DNA from: Pyxidicoccus xibeiensis
GTDB taxonomy: Bacteria; Myxococcota; Myxococcia; Myxococcales; Myxococcaceae
Assembly: GCF_024198175.1 (NCBI RefSeq)
Contig: NZ_JAJVKV010000005.1
Coordinates: 124,001-188,000 of the forward strand
DNA: 64,000 nt
Direction: 5' to 3'
Translations under genes and position numbers: made by a program
Shown: in pieces, positions 8,377 to 16,209 of the stretch
How the letters are laid out: every line of letters starts with the position of its first letter
How positions within the stretch are numbered: position 1 is the first letter of the stretch
Notes under the pieces: generated by a model
The model's database searches: none
The model's input: only the letters and a program-made list of their open reading frames with translations
Told to the model about the DNA's origin: nothing

Positions 8377-10351
8377 CCGGGCGAGGGCCGGAGGGCTGCC
8401 GGGAGGCCTGGGACTGCGGCTCGCGCGGGCCGTCCTCGTCATTCCGCTCGGCGCGCTGGCGGCGGGCGGCCTCGGCGGGCGTCTCCGGCGGCACCAGCGC
8501 GTGCGGGCCACGGCCGATGAGGTCCTCGCGGCCGGCCTGAATCAGCGCCTCGCGGGCCAGCGGCCAGTGCTCCGGGTTCCAGTAGAGCAGCAGCGCCTTC
8601 TGGAGCCGCTTCTCCCGAAGGCCCTGCGCCGTGTAGACGGGCTCCATCTTCAGCGGGTCCAGGCCCGAGTAGTACATGGCGGTGGCCATGGCCATGGGCG
8701 TGGGGATGAAGTCCTGCACCTGCCGGGGCCGCTTCCCGTTCTTCTTCAGCCACAGCGCCAGGTCCACCATGTCCTCCAGCGTGGAGCCCGGGTGGCCGCT
8801 GATGAAGTAGGGGATGTCGTACTGCTCCTTGCCGGCCTCCTCGCTGGCGCAGGCGAACATCTGCTGGAAGCGCTCGAAGCTCTCGATGCCCGGCTTCTTC
8901 ATCTTCTCCAGCACGCGCGGGGACACGTGCTCGGGCGCCACGGACAGCTGTCCGCCCACGTGGTGCGCGGCCAGCTCCTTCACGTACTCCGGCGAGCGCT
9001 CCGCCAGGTCGTACCGCACGCCGCTGGCGATGAAGACGTGCTTGACGCCGTCCTCCTTGCGCACGTCCTGCATCAGGCTGATGAGCGGCCCGTGGTCCGT
9101 CTGGAGGTTTTCGCAGACGCCCGGGTGGACGCAGGACAGCTTGCGGCACCGCTTCTCGATGTCCTCGCTCTTGCACTTGAGCTTGTACATGTTGGCCGTG
9201 GGGCCGCCGAGGTCCGTAATCGTCCCCCGGAAGTCCCCCATCCGCCGCAGCGCGCGCACCTCGCGCAGCACGCTCTCCGCGGAGCGGCTCTGGATGACGC
9301 GGCCCTCGTGCTCCGTAATCGAGCAGAAGGTGCAGCCGCCGAAGCACCCGCGCATCAGGACGATGGAGTGCTTCACCGTCTCGTACGCGGGGATGCCCTC
9401 GTCCTTGTAGAGGGGGTGGGGGACGCGGTTGAAGGGCAAGTCGTACAGCTCGTCCATGGCCACCGAGCGCCCCTCGGTGCCGGTGTCACCCACGCCGTCC
9501 TCCAGCGGGAGCGCGGGCGGGTTCATGTAGATGGCGCGGTTGCCGTGGCGCTGCGCGAGCGGCCGCGCGTTGCCCGGGTTGGTCTCCATCTGGAAGTCGC
9601 GGCTCATCACCGCGAAGGCGCGCTTGTCCGCCACCACCGCCTCGTAGGAGGGCAGCACCACCGGCTTGCGGTCCGCGGCGCGCTTCGCCGGGTCCGCCTC
9701 CAGGGCGCGCATCTGCTCGTCGCTGATGGTGTACGCGGTGCCGCGCACGTCGCGGATGTCCTGGATGCGCTCGCCACGGCGCATCCGGTCCGCCACCTCC
9801 ATGATGGGGCGCTCGCCCATGCCGAAGACGAGCAGGTCCGCCTTGGAGTCGAAGAGGATGGAGCGGCGCACCTTCTCGCTCCAGTAGTCGAAGTGGGCGA
9901 TGCGGCGGAGGCTGGCCTCGATTCCGCCCAGGACGATGGGCACGTCCGGGTACGCCTCGCGGCAGCGCTGCGCATAGACGATGGTGGCGCGGTCCGGCCG
10001 GCAGTTGGTGCGGCCGCCGGGGCTGTACTGGTCCTCCGAGCGGTTCTTCTTCTGGGCCGTCAGCCGGTTGAGCATCGAGTCCAGGTTGCCGGCGGCCACC
10101 CCGAAGAAGAGGCGCGGCGGGCCCAGGGCCTTGAAGGGCTCGGCCGAGTGCCAGTCAGGCTGGGGGATGAGCCCGACCTTGAACCCCCGGCCCTCCAGGA
10201 AGCGGGCGATGAGCACCGGGCCGAAGGCCGGGTGGTCCACGTACGCGTCTCCCGTCACGATGATGATGTCGCACTGCTCCCAGCCCCGCGCCTGCATGTC
10301 GGCTCGGGTGATGGGCAGGAAGGGATGCGCGTAGCGGGTCGGAGGGGGCAT
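8318..10351 (-). CDS. ygiQ: YgiQ family radical SAM protein
   Basis: 677-residue cytoplasmic iron-sulphur enzyme of the YgiQ (UPF0313) family. The N-terminal third ([20 protein letters not shown]) is the family-specific cobalamin-binding-like fold. The radical SAM cluster motif is [10 protein letters not shown] with Cys336, Cys340 and Cys343, spaced Cx3Cx2C. Further family marks are [16 protein letters not shown] and the SVAPEHVSP strand. The family's reaction is not established. The last 50 residues are a disordered Arg/Pro/Gly tail, which is common for myxobacterial proteins but may also reflect a frameshift near 8380, because a different frame looks coding beyond that point. Length is otherwise normal. 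Confidence 0.93.
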   Translation of the reverse strand: MPPPTRYAHPFLPITRADMQARGWEQCDIIIVTGDAYVDHPAFGPVLIARFLEGRGFKVGLIPQPDWHSAEPFKALGPPRLFFGVAAGNLDSMLNRLTAQKKNRSEDQYSPGGRTNCRPDRATIVYAQRCREAYPDVPIVLGGIEASLRRIAHFDYWSEKVRRSILFDSKADLLVFGMGERPIMEVADRMRRGERIQDIRDVRGTAYTISDEQMRALEADPAKRAADRKPVVLPSYEAVVADKRAFAVMSRDFQMETNPGNARPLAQRHGNRAIYMNPPALPLEDGVGDTGTEGRSVAMDELYDLPFNRVPHPLYKDEGIPAYETVKHSIVLMRGCFGGCTFCSITEHEGRVIQSRSAESVLREVRALRRMGDFRGTITDLGGPTANMYKLKCKSEDIEKRCRKLSCVHPGVCENLQTDHGPLISLMQDVRKEDGVKHVFIASGVRYDLAERSPEYVKELAAHHVGGQLSVAPEHVSPRVLEKMKKPGIESFERFQQMFACASEEAGKEQYDIPYFISGHPGSTLEDMVDLALWLKKNGKRPRQVQDFIPTPMAMATAMYYSGLDPLKMEPVYTAQGLREKRLQKALLLYWNPEHWPLAREALIQAGREDLIGRGPHALVPPETPAEAARRQRAERNDEDGPREPQSQASRQPSGPRPGGPGRPGARRPGGSGPRPR

Positions 10352-10466
10352 GGCGTTCAGTCGGCTGCGAGTGCTTCTCCCCTAAACACCCCGGCGTCGC
10401 GGAAGCAAACCCGGCGTGGTCCGAAGTCCCGGGGTGGCAATGCCATGCCCCTCCGCCGGGCCGACT

Positions 10467-10640
10467 TCACTTCTTCTGCTGGTTCTGCTGCGTGGCCTGC
10501 CGGGCCGCGCTGGCGCTGTCCGGCTCGGACTCGCCGCGGCTGCGGTGGTAGGTGGGGTCCTGCTCGTTCAGCTGCTGGGAGCGGTTGTCCTTGTCTGGCT
10601 GGCTGGCGGGCGGGGAGCCCTGGTTCTTCTGCTCCGGCAT
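10467..10640 (-). CDS. Small hydrophilic disordered protein (57 residues)
   Basis: Short gene with an excellent ribosome site (AGGAGG, ending 7 bases before the ATG at 10640). The product is 57 residues, starts MPEQKNQGSPPASQP and ends QQNQQKK. It is almost entirely polar (Gln, Asn, Ser, Asp, Lys, Arg), has no hydrophobic core, and should be disordered. Codon choice is GC-rich at third positions as in neighbours. Such proteins resemble stress or desiccation-related hydrophilins in composition, but that is only an analogy. It lies upstream of, and in the same direction as, the radical SAM gene (115 bases apart). Confidence 0.7.
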   Translation of the reverse strand: MPEQKNQGSPPASQPDKDNRSQQLNEQDPTYHRSRGESEPDSASAARQATQQNQQKK

Positions 10641-10939
10641 GATGTGCCTCCTGAGGTGGGAAGGGAAAGGTAGGCAGGGGAGGACAGGGCGTCACCCACG
10701 GTGCAGGTAGGGCGGACGGAGGGCTTCGGTGCATTGACGGCCTCTCGCGCGTCCCCTACCTTGGCCGCCCTCTCACATGCCTCCACCTGCTCGTGCGGAC
10801 AGGTCGCTGTGTGTGTGCTTCGCGGACACCCGCTCATGGCAGCCACGGCGCATCTTCCGAGCAGTGCGGATGTGGCGGCCCCGGGTGACTCGGGCACGCG
10901 CGCTCCCGGCGTTCGCGCCGGAGGGAGGCTGCGCGGCCC
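10641..10939. other. Divergent intergenic region
   Basis: A 299-base gene-free stretch between the leftward small protein and the rightward helicase. It holds a possible promoter for the helicase (listed separately) and no open frame with coding character. I see no long repeat or dyad in it. Confidence 0.6.
10734..10762 (+). promoter_or_regulatory. Possible sigma-70 type promoter for the helicase gene
   Basis: TTGACG (10734-10739), a 17-base spacer, then TACCTT (10757-10762). The -35 matches the consensus at five of six positions and the -10 at four. It lies about 180 bases before the helicase start. Prediction by eye only. Confidence 0.35.
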
Positions 10940-13900
10940 ATGATGCGCGGGACGGATGGGGTGTGGGAGCGCGAGGGCGCGGGGCAGGGAGGCGTTTCTC
11001 CTGAGGAGGGCGCGGCGTCGCGCGAGCTCCGCATCGAGTACGACGATGCACCGGTGGAGCCTCGCGGCCCTTCGCCTCGCCCGCGCAACTCGCTCGCCGG
11101 GTTCGCTCACCGGGCGCCGCTTGCGGAAGAGCGCCCCGGGAGCGAGGACGTTTCCCAGGGGGCGACCCCATCCGCGCACGAGCGTCTCGCACGCGAGGAG
11201 GACTTCCGGAGCCCGACTCCGTTCGCGGGGGTGCCCCCGGCGCGTGGGGCGGCTCCCCAAGCCGTGAGCCCGTCCCCCGCGGAGGACGCGGGACGCAAGG
11301 GCCTTTCCCAGGCAGCAGGCGCTACCAGGGCGGAGCGTTTCGAGCCGGAGGTGGTCACCCGCTCGCCGAACCCGATGCGGGTCGTCTCGCGAATGGCGAG
11401 GGGGCGGCCCGAGGTGTCCCGGAAGGGAGGCGTGGACACGGACGGCGCGCCCGTCGTGGACCTGTCCGCGCCCGTGACGGCCAGTCAGGCCGAGCGCGAG
11501 GCCATGCAGGCCGCGGTGGCGGTGACCCGGCGCCGCGAGGCCTGGACTCCGCCCGCCTACCTTCCCGAAGACCTGCGCGAGGCCCTCATGGCCGAGCGCA
11601 GCCAGTTCCGCGCGCAGCTGCTGCAGGACGTGCGCGAGGTCAGCCTCCAGGCGCCCGGTGTCCTCTCCCTCGTCCCCCGGCCCGCGGCAGACCCTGACTG
11701 GTCCGGCGGGTCGCTCCTCGCCTTCCAGGGAGAGGAGTGCGTCTTCGGCGGAGACGTCGTCCACCTGGACTTCGAGTCGGGCCGGGTCTTCGCCTCGCCC
11801 GGACACGGCGACGACGTGGACCGCCGCGCCCTCTCCGCCGAGCGCTGGTGCTATCGGCCCTATGACTTCGCGGAGGCGCTGTGCGCGGCCGCCTCGGCAT
11901 ACGAGGAGCGGCAGCCCGCGCTCAACCAGGCCCTGCGCCGCGCGTCGGGAGAGGAGACCCCGCCTCCACCCTCCCCCCGGGACGCGGAGCGACTGCCGGC
12001 GGACCGGCTGTGGAGCCAGCCCTGGGGCTGCATCTGGGGCCCTCCGGGTACGGGCAAGACGACGGCCGTCGCGGACCTCATCGCCCGCTCCCTGCGCGCG
12101 TTCCCCAACGAGCGCATCCTCGCGGTGGCGCCCACCAACCGTGCCGCGGACGAGCTGGTGCTCCGCATCAGCGCGCTGCTGGAGCGCGAGCCGATTCCCC
12201 TGCGCTCCCTGCGCTGCATCTTCCGGGGCGGCACCGGCGCCAGCGACGCCCTGGCGAAGCTGCCCACCGTCGTCACGGAGGACAGCCAGAAGGGCGGCAA
12301 GCTCCGGGCGAGCATCGAGGACCGCGAGCGCGAGCTGATGCTCCAGCGGGTGCGCGGTGGCCCGGCGCATGAGCTGGCGAAGCTCCAGGCGGAGCTGCGC
12401 GGCCTGCGCGGCAAGATGAAGGACCCCACGCTGAAGGAGGCGGAGAAGGGCGACTGCCCGCTGATGGTGCTCACCGTGCACCGTGCGCTGCGCCTCGTCT
12501 CGGAGCTGGAGGGGAAGCAGACCTTCTCGCGGCTGGTGGTGGACGAGGCCGGCATGGTGACGCGCGCCGCCACCGCGGTGCTGGCGCCGCTCGCGGAGCG
12601 GGTGACACTCGCCGGAGACCCGAAGCAGATTGGCCCGGTGAGCCGCGCCGCCGAGGGGGCCGGCAAGGACACGCAGAAGTGGCTGCGCGCCAGCGGCCTG
12701 TCGCATCTGGAAGATGCGGTGAAGGACGCCTCGCGCCCGGACGTGTTGCTGCTGCGCACCCAGCACCGCATGCACCCGGACATCGCCCGGGTGGTGAGCC
12801 ACTTCTGCTACGGCGGTGCGCTGGAGGACGGCGACATCGTCCTCGCCCGCGCCCAGAAGCCCGCCCCCGTGGCCTCCTTTCCCGCCACGCGCGCCGGCTG
12901 GGTGGTGCTGGACAGCCTCACGCGAGATCCTCGCCGCCTCACGCATGGCCGCGGAGAGACGGGCTCCGGCTACCAGCGGGAGCTGTCCGCGAATCTCGCG
13001 GTGTCCCTGGCGCGCGAGGCGGTGCGCTCGGGGCTCAGCGTCCTGTGCGTCACGCCGTACCGTGCCCAGGCCGCCCTGATACGCAGGCTGGGGAGCTCCG
13101 CCGGCCTGCGTGGGGACGTCTTCAGCGCGTCCACCATCCACCGCCAGCAGGGCACGCAGTATGACGTGGTGCTGGTGGACACGGTGGCGGGAGGCCGGCC
13201 CTTCCCGCCGCACACGCTGGTGCCCATGCTCAACGTGGCGGCCAGCCGCGCGCGGGACTACCTGCTGGTGCTGGCCTCGCGCGACGAGGCCCGGGCCGCC
13301 ACCATCCCCCAGCGCTTCCTCACGCTGCTGCCGCGCCTGCGTGTCCTCTCCAGCGAGCCCCTGAAGCTGGAGCCGCTGCCCCTTCCACAGAAGCCGCCGC
13401 CTCCTCCTCCGCCGGCCCCCGCGGCGCCGTCCAGCCTGGGCGGCGAAATCGAAGGCGCGCGCCCGGCCCGGCCCCTCTTCACGCACGAGCAGGTGTCCCT
13501 CTTCGAGCGGCGCTTCGACGACGGGCACCACCTGGTGCGCGGCGTGGCGGGCAGTGGCAAGACGTACGTGCTGGCGCACTGGGTGGCGCGCTACCTGCTG
13601 GAGCACGACGACACGCGGGTGCTCATCTCCTTCTACAACCGGGCGCTGTCGCCGCTGGTGGACACGCTGCTCACCGACGCGCTGGTGCAGCGCGCGGGCC
13701 GCGAGCACGTGCGCGAGTTGCGCTCGCGGGTGACGGTGAAGCACGTGGGCGTGCTGCGCCGCCCGGAGCCCGGCAGCTTCGACGCCGTGTTCGTGGACGA
13801 GGCGCAGGACATGGACGCGAAGGCGCTGGCCATGCTCCACGGGCTGGTGCGGCCCCAGGTGCTGCCGGACGGCCGGGAGGTGCGCTGCTTCCAGCTGTTC

Positions 13901-14734
13901 ATGGACGACTCGCAGAACGTCTACGGACAGATTCCCATCGACATGCTCAAGGAGCAGCTCCCGGAGGGGCTGTCCTTCCGCGGCCGCACCCGCGTGTTGA
14001 AGGAGACGTTCCGCGCCACCCGCGACATCCTCGACGTGGCCTTCAACGTGGTGCTGGACCCGCTGCGCCAGCACCAGGTCAGCGAGCCGGGCATGCGCGA
14101 GTACATGAAGGTGGGGGAGCTGGCCCGGGAGGGGCTCCTCTGGCTGCCGGAGGAGACGCTGGAGGGCCTCTTCCGCGTCCAGTCCACCGAGCGCGGCGGC
14201 GTGCTGCCGCAGGTGCGCGGCTTCGCCTCCAGCGCCAGCGAGGCGCGGCAGGTGGCGAAGGAGATTGCCCGGCTCATCCGCGAGGAGGGTGTGCACCCCG
14301 GCGACATCCTGGTGGTGGCCCCCGTCATGCCCTCGCAGTACACCGAAGCGCTCACCCGGGCCGGGGTGCCCGCCCAGGCCTATGGGGGCAAGGGCGGAAG
14401 GGACGTGGCGGACTTCCGCGTCAGCGGCGTGGACCACGTGCGCGCCACCACCGTCTTCTCGTGCAAGGGCCACGAGTGCCCCATCGTCTTCTTCGCGGGC
14501 CTGGACGCGCTGGACACCGTGGAGCACTGGATGGCCGGCGCCCGGGAGCGCTCCGCCCGGGAAATCGAGCGCATCCGCCGCGCCATGTTCTACGTGGGCT
14601 CCACCCGCGCCATGAAGCGGCAGTACCTCACGGGCGTCCGCGGCGCCCGCTTCCTCCGCGTGGCCACCACCTACGTGGAGACGCTCGCCGGGCTGCTTCC
14701 CTCCGCGGCCCCGCCGGGCGCCGAGAAGGCATAG
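10940..14734 (+). CDS. Two-engine SF1 helicase (UPF1/DNA2-like plus UvrD-like), copy A
   Basis: 1264 residues with two complete superfamily 1 helicase engines in one chain. GGAGGGAGG lies about 12 bases before the ATG at 10940. Residues 1-170 are disordered and charged. Residues about 175-330 form an N-terminal domain shared with the paralogue at 49660-53037. The first engine (about 350-820) is AAA_11/AAA_12-like: Walker A GPPGTGKT (G367-T374), Walker B VVDEAG, then THRMHPDI-like and STIHRQQG motifs. A Pro-rich linker follows (about 815-835). The second engine (about 855-1255) is UvrD/HelD-like: Walker A GVAGSGKT (K874), Walker B VFVDEAQD and late motifs such as YVGSTRA. It probably moves on nucleic acid using ATP; substrate and pathway are unknown. 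Both sets of ATPase motifs look intact. Confidence 0.92.
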   Translation: MMRGTDGVWEREGAGQGGVSPEEGAASRELRIEYDDAPVEPRGPSPRPRNSLAGFAHRAPLAEERPGSEDVSQGATPSAHERLAREEDFRSPTPFAGVPPARGAAPQAVSPSPAEDAGRKGLSQAAGATRAERFEPEVVTRSPNPMRVVSRMARGRPEVSRKGGVDTDGAPVVDLSAPVTASQAEREAMQAAVAVTRRREAWTPPAYLPEDLREALMAERSQFRAQLLQDVREVSLQAPGVLSLVPRPAADPDWSGGSLLAFQGEECVFGGDVVHLDFESGRVFASPGHGDDVDRRALSAERWCYRPYDFAEALCAAASAYEERQPALNQALRRASGEETPPPPSPRDAERLPADRLWSQPWGCIWGPPGTGKTTAVADLIARSLRAFPNERILAVAPTNRAADELVLRISALLEREPIPLRSLRCIFRGGTGASDALAKLPTVVTEDSQKGGKLRASIEDRERELMLQRVRGGPAHELAKLQAELRGLRGKMKDPTLKEAEKGDCPLMVLTVHRALRLVSELEGKQTFSRLVVDEAGMVTRAATAVLAPLAERVTLAGDPKQIGPVSRAAEGAGKDTQKWLRASGLSHLEDAVKDASRPDVLLLRTQHRMHPDIARVVSHFCYGGALEDGDIVLARAQKPAPVASFPATRAGWVVLDSLTRDPRRLTHGRGETGSGYQRELSANLAVSLAREAVRSGLSVLCVTPYRAQAALIRRLGSSAGLRGDVFSASTIHRQQGTQYDVVLVDTVAGGRPFPPHTLVPMLNVAASRARDYLLVLASRDEARAATIPQRFLTLLPRLRVLSSEPLKLEPLPLPQKPPPPPPPAPAAPSSLGGEIEGARPARPLFTHEQVSLFERRFDDGHHLVRGVAGSGKTYVLAHWVARYLLEHDDTRVLISFYNRALSPLVDTLLTDALVQRAGREHVRELRSRVTVKHVGVLRRPEPGSFDAVFVDEAQDMDAKALAMLHGLVRPQVLPDGREVRCFQLFMDDSQNVYGQIPIDMLKEQLPEGLSFRGRTRVLKETFRATRDILDVAFNVVLDPLRQHQVSEPGMREYMKVGELAREGLLWLPEETLEGLFRVQSTERGGVLPQVRGFASSASEARQVAKEIARLIREEGVHPGDILVVAPVMPSQYTEALTRAGVPAQAYGGKGGRDVADFRVSGVDHVRATTVFSCKGHECPIVFFAGLDALDTVEHWMAGARERSAREIERIRRAMFYVGSTRAMKRQYLTGVRGARFLRVATTYVETLAGLLPSAAPPGAEKA

Positions 14735-14799
14735 GCCGGCCGGGCGAAGGAAGCGGGTGGGGGCCGTTCTCCCATCGGGCTCTGACGCGGAGGACTGCC

Positions 14800-15600
14800 T
14801 TGCCCTCCATCCACGGAAGGACCGCGGCGCACTACGACAACCCGCACCGTCACCAGACGCTCGCGGGCGCCACCCTCGTCTTCTATGGCACTGGCGCCTC
14901 GCATCCCCCCGCGCCCTCCTCGGGTAGCACCCGGCTGGGGTGGCGCGCGCTCGACGTGCTGCCCGCCGGAGCGCTGGGCCGCGCCACCGTCGGACCGGAG
15001 GGCCGCTACTCCCTGGTGCTGGAGCACTACGAGGGCGGCCCGCTGCTCGTGGCGCTCGACGTGAAGAAGCTCGAGGCCGCGCCGGAGCCGGGGACAGGGG
15101 CGCGGGGCCTGCTGGGTGTGGCCTGGCCCCGGAAGGCCGCGGAGGCATGGATGCTGGACGTGGAGCTGCCGCACCCGGCGTACTGCGCCCTGCTGGGCGC
15201 GCTGGACCTGTGGCTCGTCGCGGGCCGGGTCACCGACTGCGCGCGCGAGCCCCGGCCCCTGGTGGGCGGACACGTCACGGCGTGGGGGGGCGACGCGGCG
15301 CCGGAGGAGGCCCTGGGCGCCGCGCTCACGGATGCGACGGGCAGCTTCGAGGTCTTCTTCCCCGGCTCCGCCTTCCGCCGCGTCCCCGTGCTGCCGCCGC
15401 CCTTCGACGCCATCCTCCCGAATGAGCTGGTCGGCGGGCCGGACGTCTTCTTCCAGGTGTGGCAGGGCAGCGAGCGGGTGCTGGACGAGCCGCGCACGCG
15501 TGGCCGTGAGCGGGACCGGGAGAACCGCCGGAACTGCACCTATCTGGAACTGTGCGTCGCGCCACCGTTCCAGGGCCTGCTCGCACAGCGGAGCCGGTGA
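14800..15600 (+). CDS. Carboxypeptidase-regulatory-like (transthyretin-like) domain protein
   Basis: 266 residues if translation starts at the TTG at 14800, which sits five bases after a strong GGAGGA site (14789-14794); the frame is open further upstream but lies inside the helicase gene there. No signal peptide is evident. The clearest part is at about residues 140-260: VAGRVTDCAREPRPLVGGHV, then a TDATGSFEVFF strand and a late VFFQVWQGSERVL segment ending in NCTYLELCV. This matches the beta-sandwich pattern of CarboxypepD_reg/transthyretin-like domains that carry a 'V.G.V.D..G.PL.GA.V' start. The N-terminal half is beta-rich and not recognised. It lies 65 bases after the helicase and could be co-transcribed. 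Confidence 0.7.
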   Translation: MPSIHGRTAAHYDNPHRHQTLAGATLVFYGTGASHPPAPSSGSTRLGWRALDVLPAGALGRATVGPEGRYSLVLEHYEGGPLLVALDVKKLEAAPEPGTGARGLLGVAWPRKAAEAWMLDVELPHPAYCALLGALDLWLVAGRVTDCAREPRPLVGGHVTAWGGDAAPEEALGAALTDATGSFEVFFPGSAFRRVPVLPPPFDAILPNELVGGPDVFFQVWQGSERVLDEPRTRGRERDRENRRNCTYLELCVAPPFQGLLAQRSR

Positions 15601-15615
15601 CGCTGCGAGTGAGCA

Positions 15616-15642
15616 CCCCCGGCGTCCTCTCGGTGCCGGGGG
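15616..15642. terminator. Bidirectional terminator-like hairpin
   Basis: CCCCCGGC (15616-15623) pairs with GCCGGGGG (15635-15642) around an 11-base loop, in the 54-base gap between two converging genes. There is no T-tract. Position and stem strength support termination. Confidence 0.5.
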
Positions 15643-15654
15643 CGCTCCAGGGCG

Positions 15655-16179
15655 CTACCGGGGCCGCTGCTGGCCCACCTGCACGGCGATGTCGACCTTG
15701 CTGAGGTGCGCCGCCTCGAGGAGCTTCAGGGCGTACAGCTTGACGAACTGCTCGGTCCGCTCGAGGCGCAGCTTCAGGTCCCTGATGGGGTTGGGGTCGC
15801 CCGTCGTCTCATGCTTGGGGTCGGACGCGCGCACCAGACAATGCTCTTCGGTCAACTCCGCCGGAGGGCAGTCGATGATGGTGGTCGAGCTCACCGTCCG
15901 CGGGGCGACGGCGGCCGCCGCCTGTACCGACTTCTCGGAGTCCGCCTCCTGGGCCGCCTGCATGGCCTGCTTCCCGTCCCTGCGGTCCAGGATGCGGTTG
16001 GCGATGGGGTCCACCAGGAAGGTGGAGATGATGCCGGGGTTGTTCGCGTCCTGGAGGGTGATGCGGACCAGCGTCCCCTTCGGGATGTCTTGTGAAGGGT
16101 TCCAGTCCGGCTCACGGGTGTTGCGCCAGCAGGCCGACAGCGCGAGCAGACAGGACAGGGGCAGGAGGATTCTCTTCAT
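15655..16179 (-). CDS. Hypothetical lipoprotein downstream of the anti-sigma/CHAT gene
   Basis: 174-residue lipoprotein (LLALSAC, Cys17). The mature part begins with a polar stretch, has a predicted beta segment (GTLVRITLQDANNPGIISTF), an Ala/Gln/Glu-rich helix, a short region with two Cys residues (IIDCPPAELTEEHC) that could form a disulphide, and a long amphipathic helix at about 130-165. I do not recognise a family. It starts 30 bases after the stop of the anti-sigma/TPR/CHAT gene and runs the same way, so it is probably the third gene of that operon and may act with it at the envelope. Confidence 0.8.
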   Translation of the reverse strand: MKRILLPLSCLLALSACWRNTREPDWNPSQDIPKGTLVRITLQDANNPGIISTFLVDPIANRILDRRDGKQAMQAAQEADSEKSVQAAAAVAPRTVSSTTIIDCPPAELTEEHCLVRASDPKHETTGDPNPIRDLKLRLERTEQFVKLYALKLLEAAHLSKVDIAVQVGQQRPR

Positions 16180-16209
16180 GGGGTGTGGGGCTCCGGGATG
16201 TGGGTGGGA

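Noticed and set aside
14461-14799. A longer form of the carboxypeptidase-regulatory-like protein starting inside the helicase gene
   Set aside because: That part is an out-of-frame shadow of the helicase; a strong GGAGGA site sits before the TTG at 14800.
10568-15148. A very long open frame on the reverse strand opposite the first helicase
   Set aside because: It mirrors the helicase codons; its translation is rich in His, Arg, Gly and Ala with no domain, as expected for antisense of a high-GC gene. The same applies to long antisense frames at 355-3231, 34286-36463, 50533-52272 and 56042-59647.
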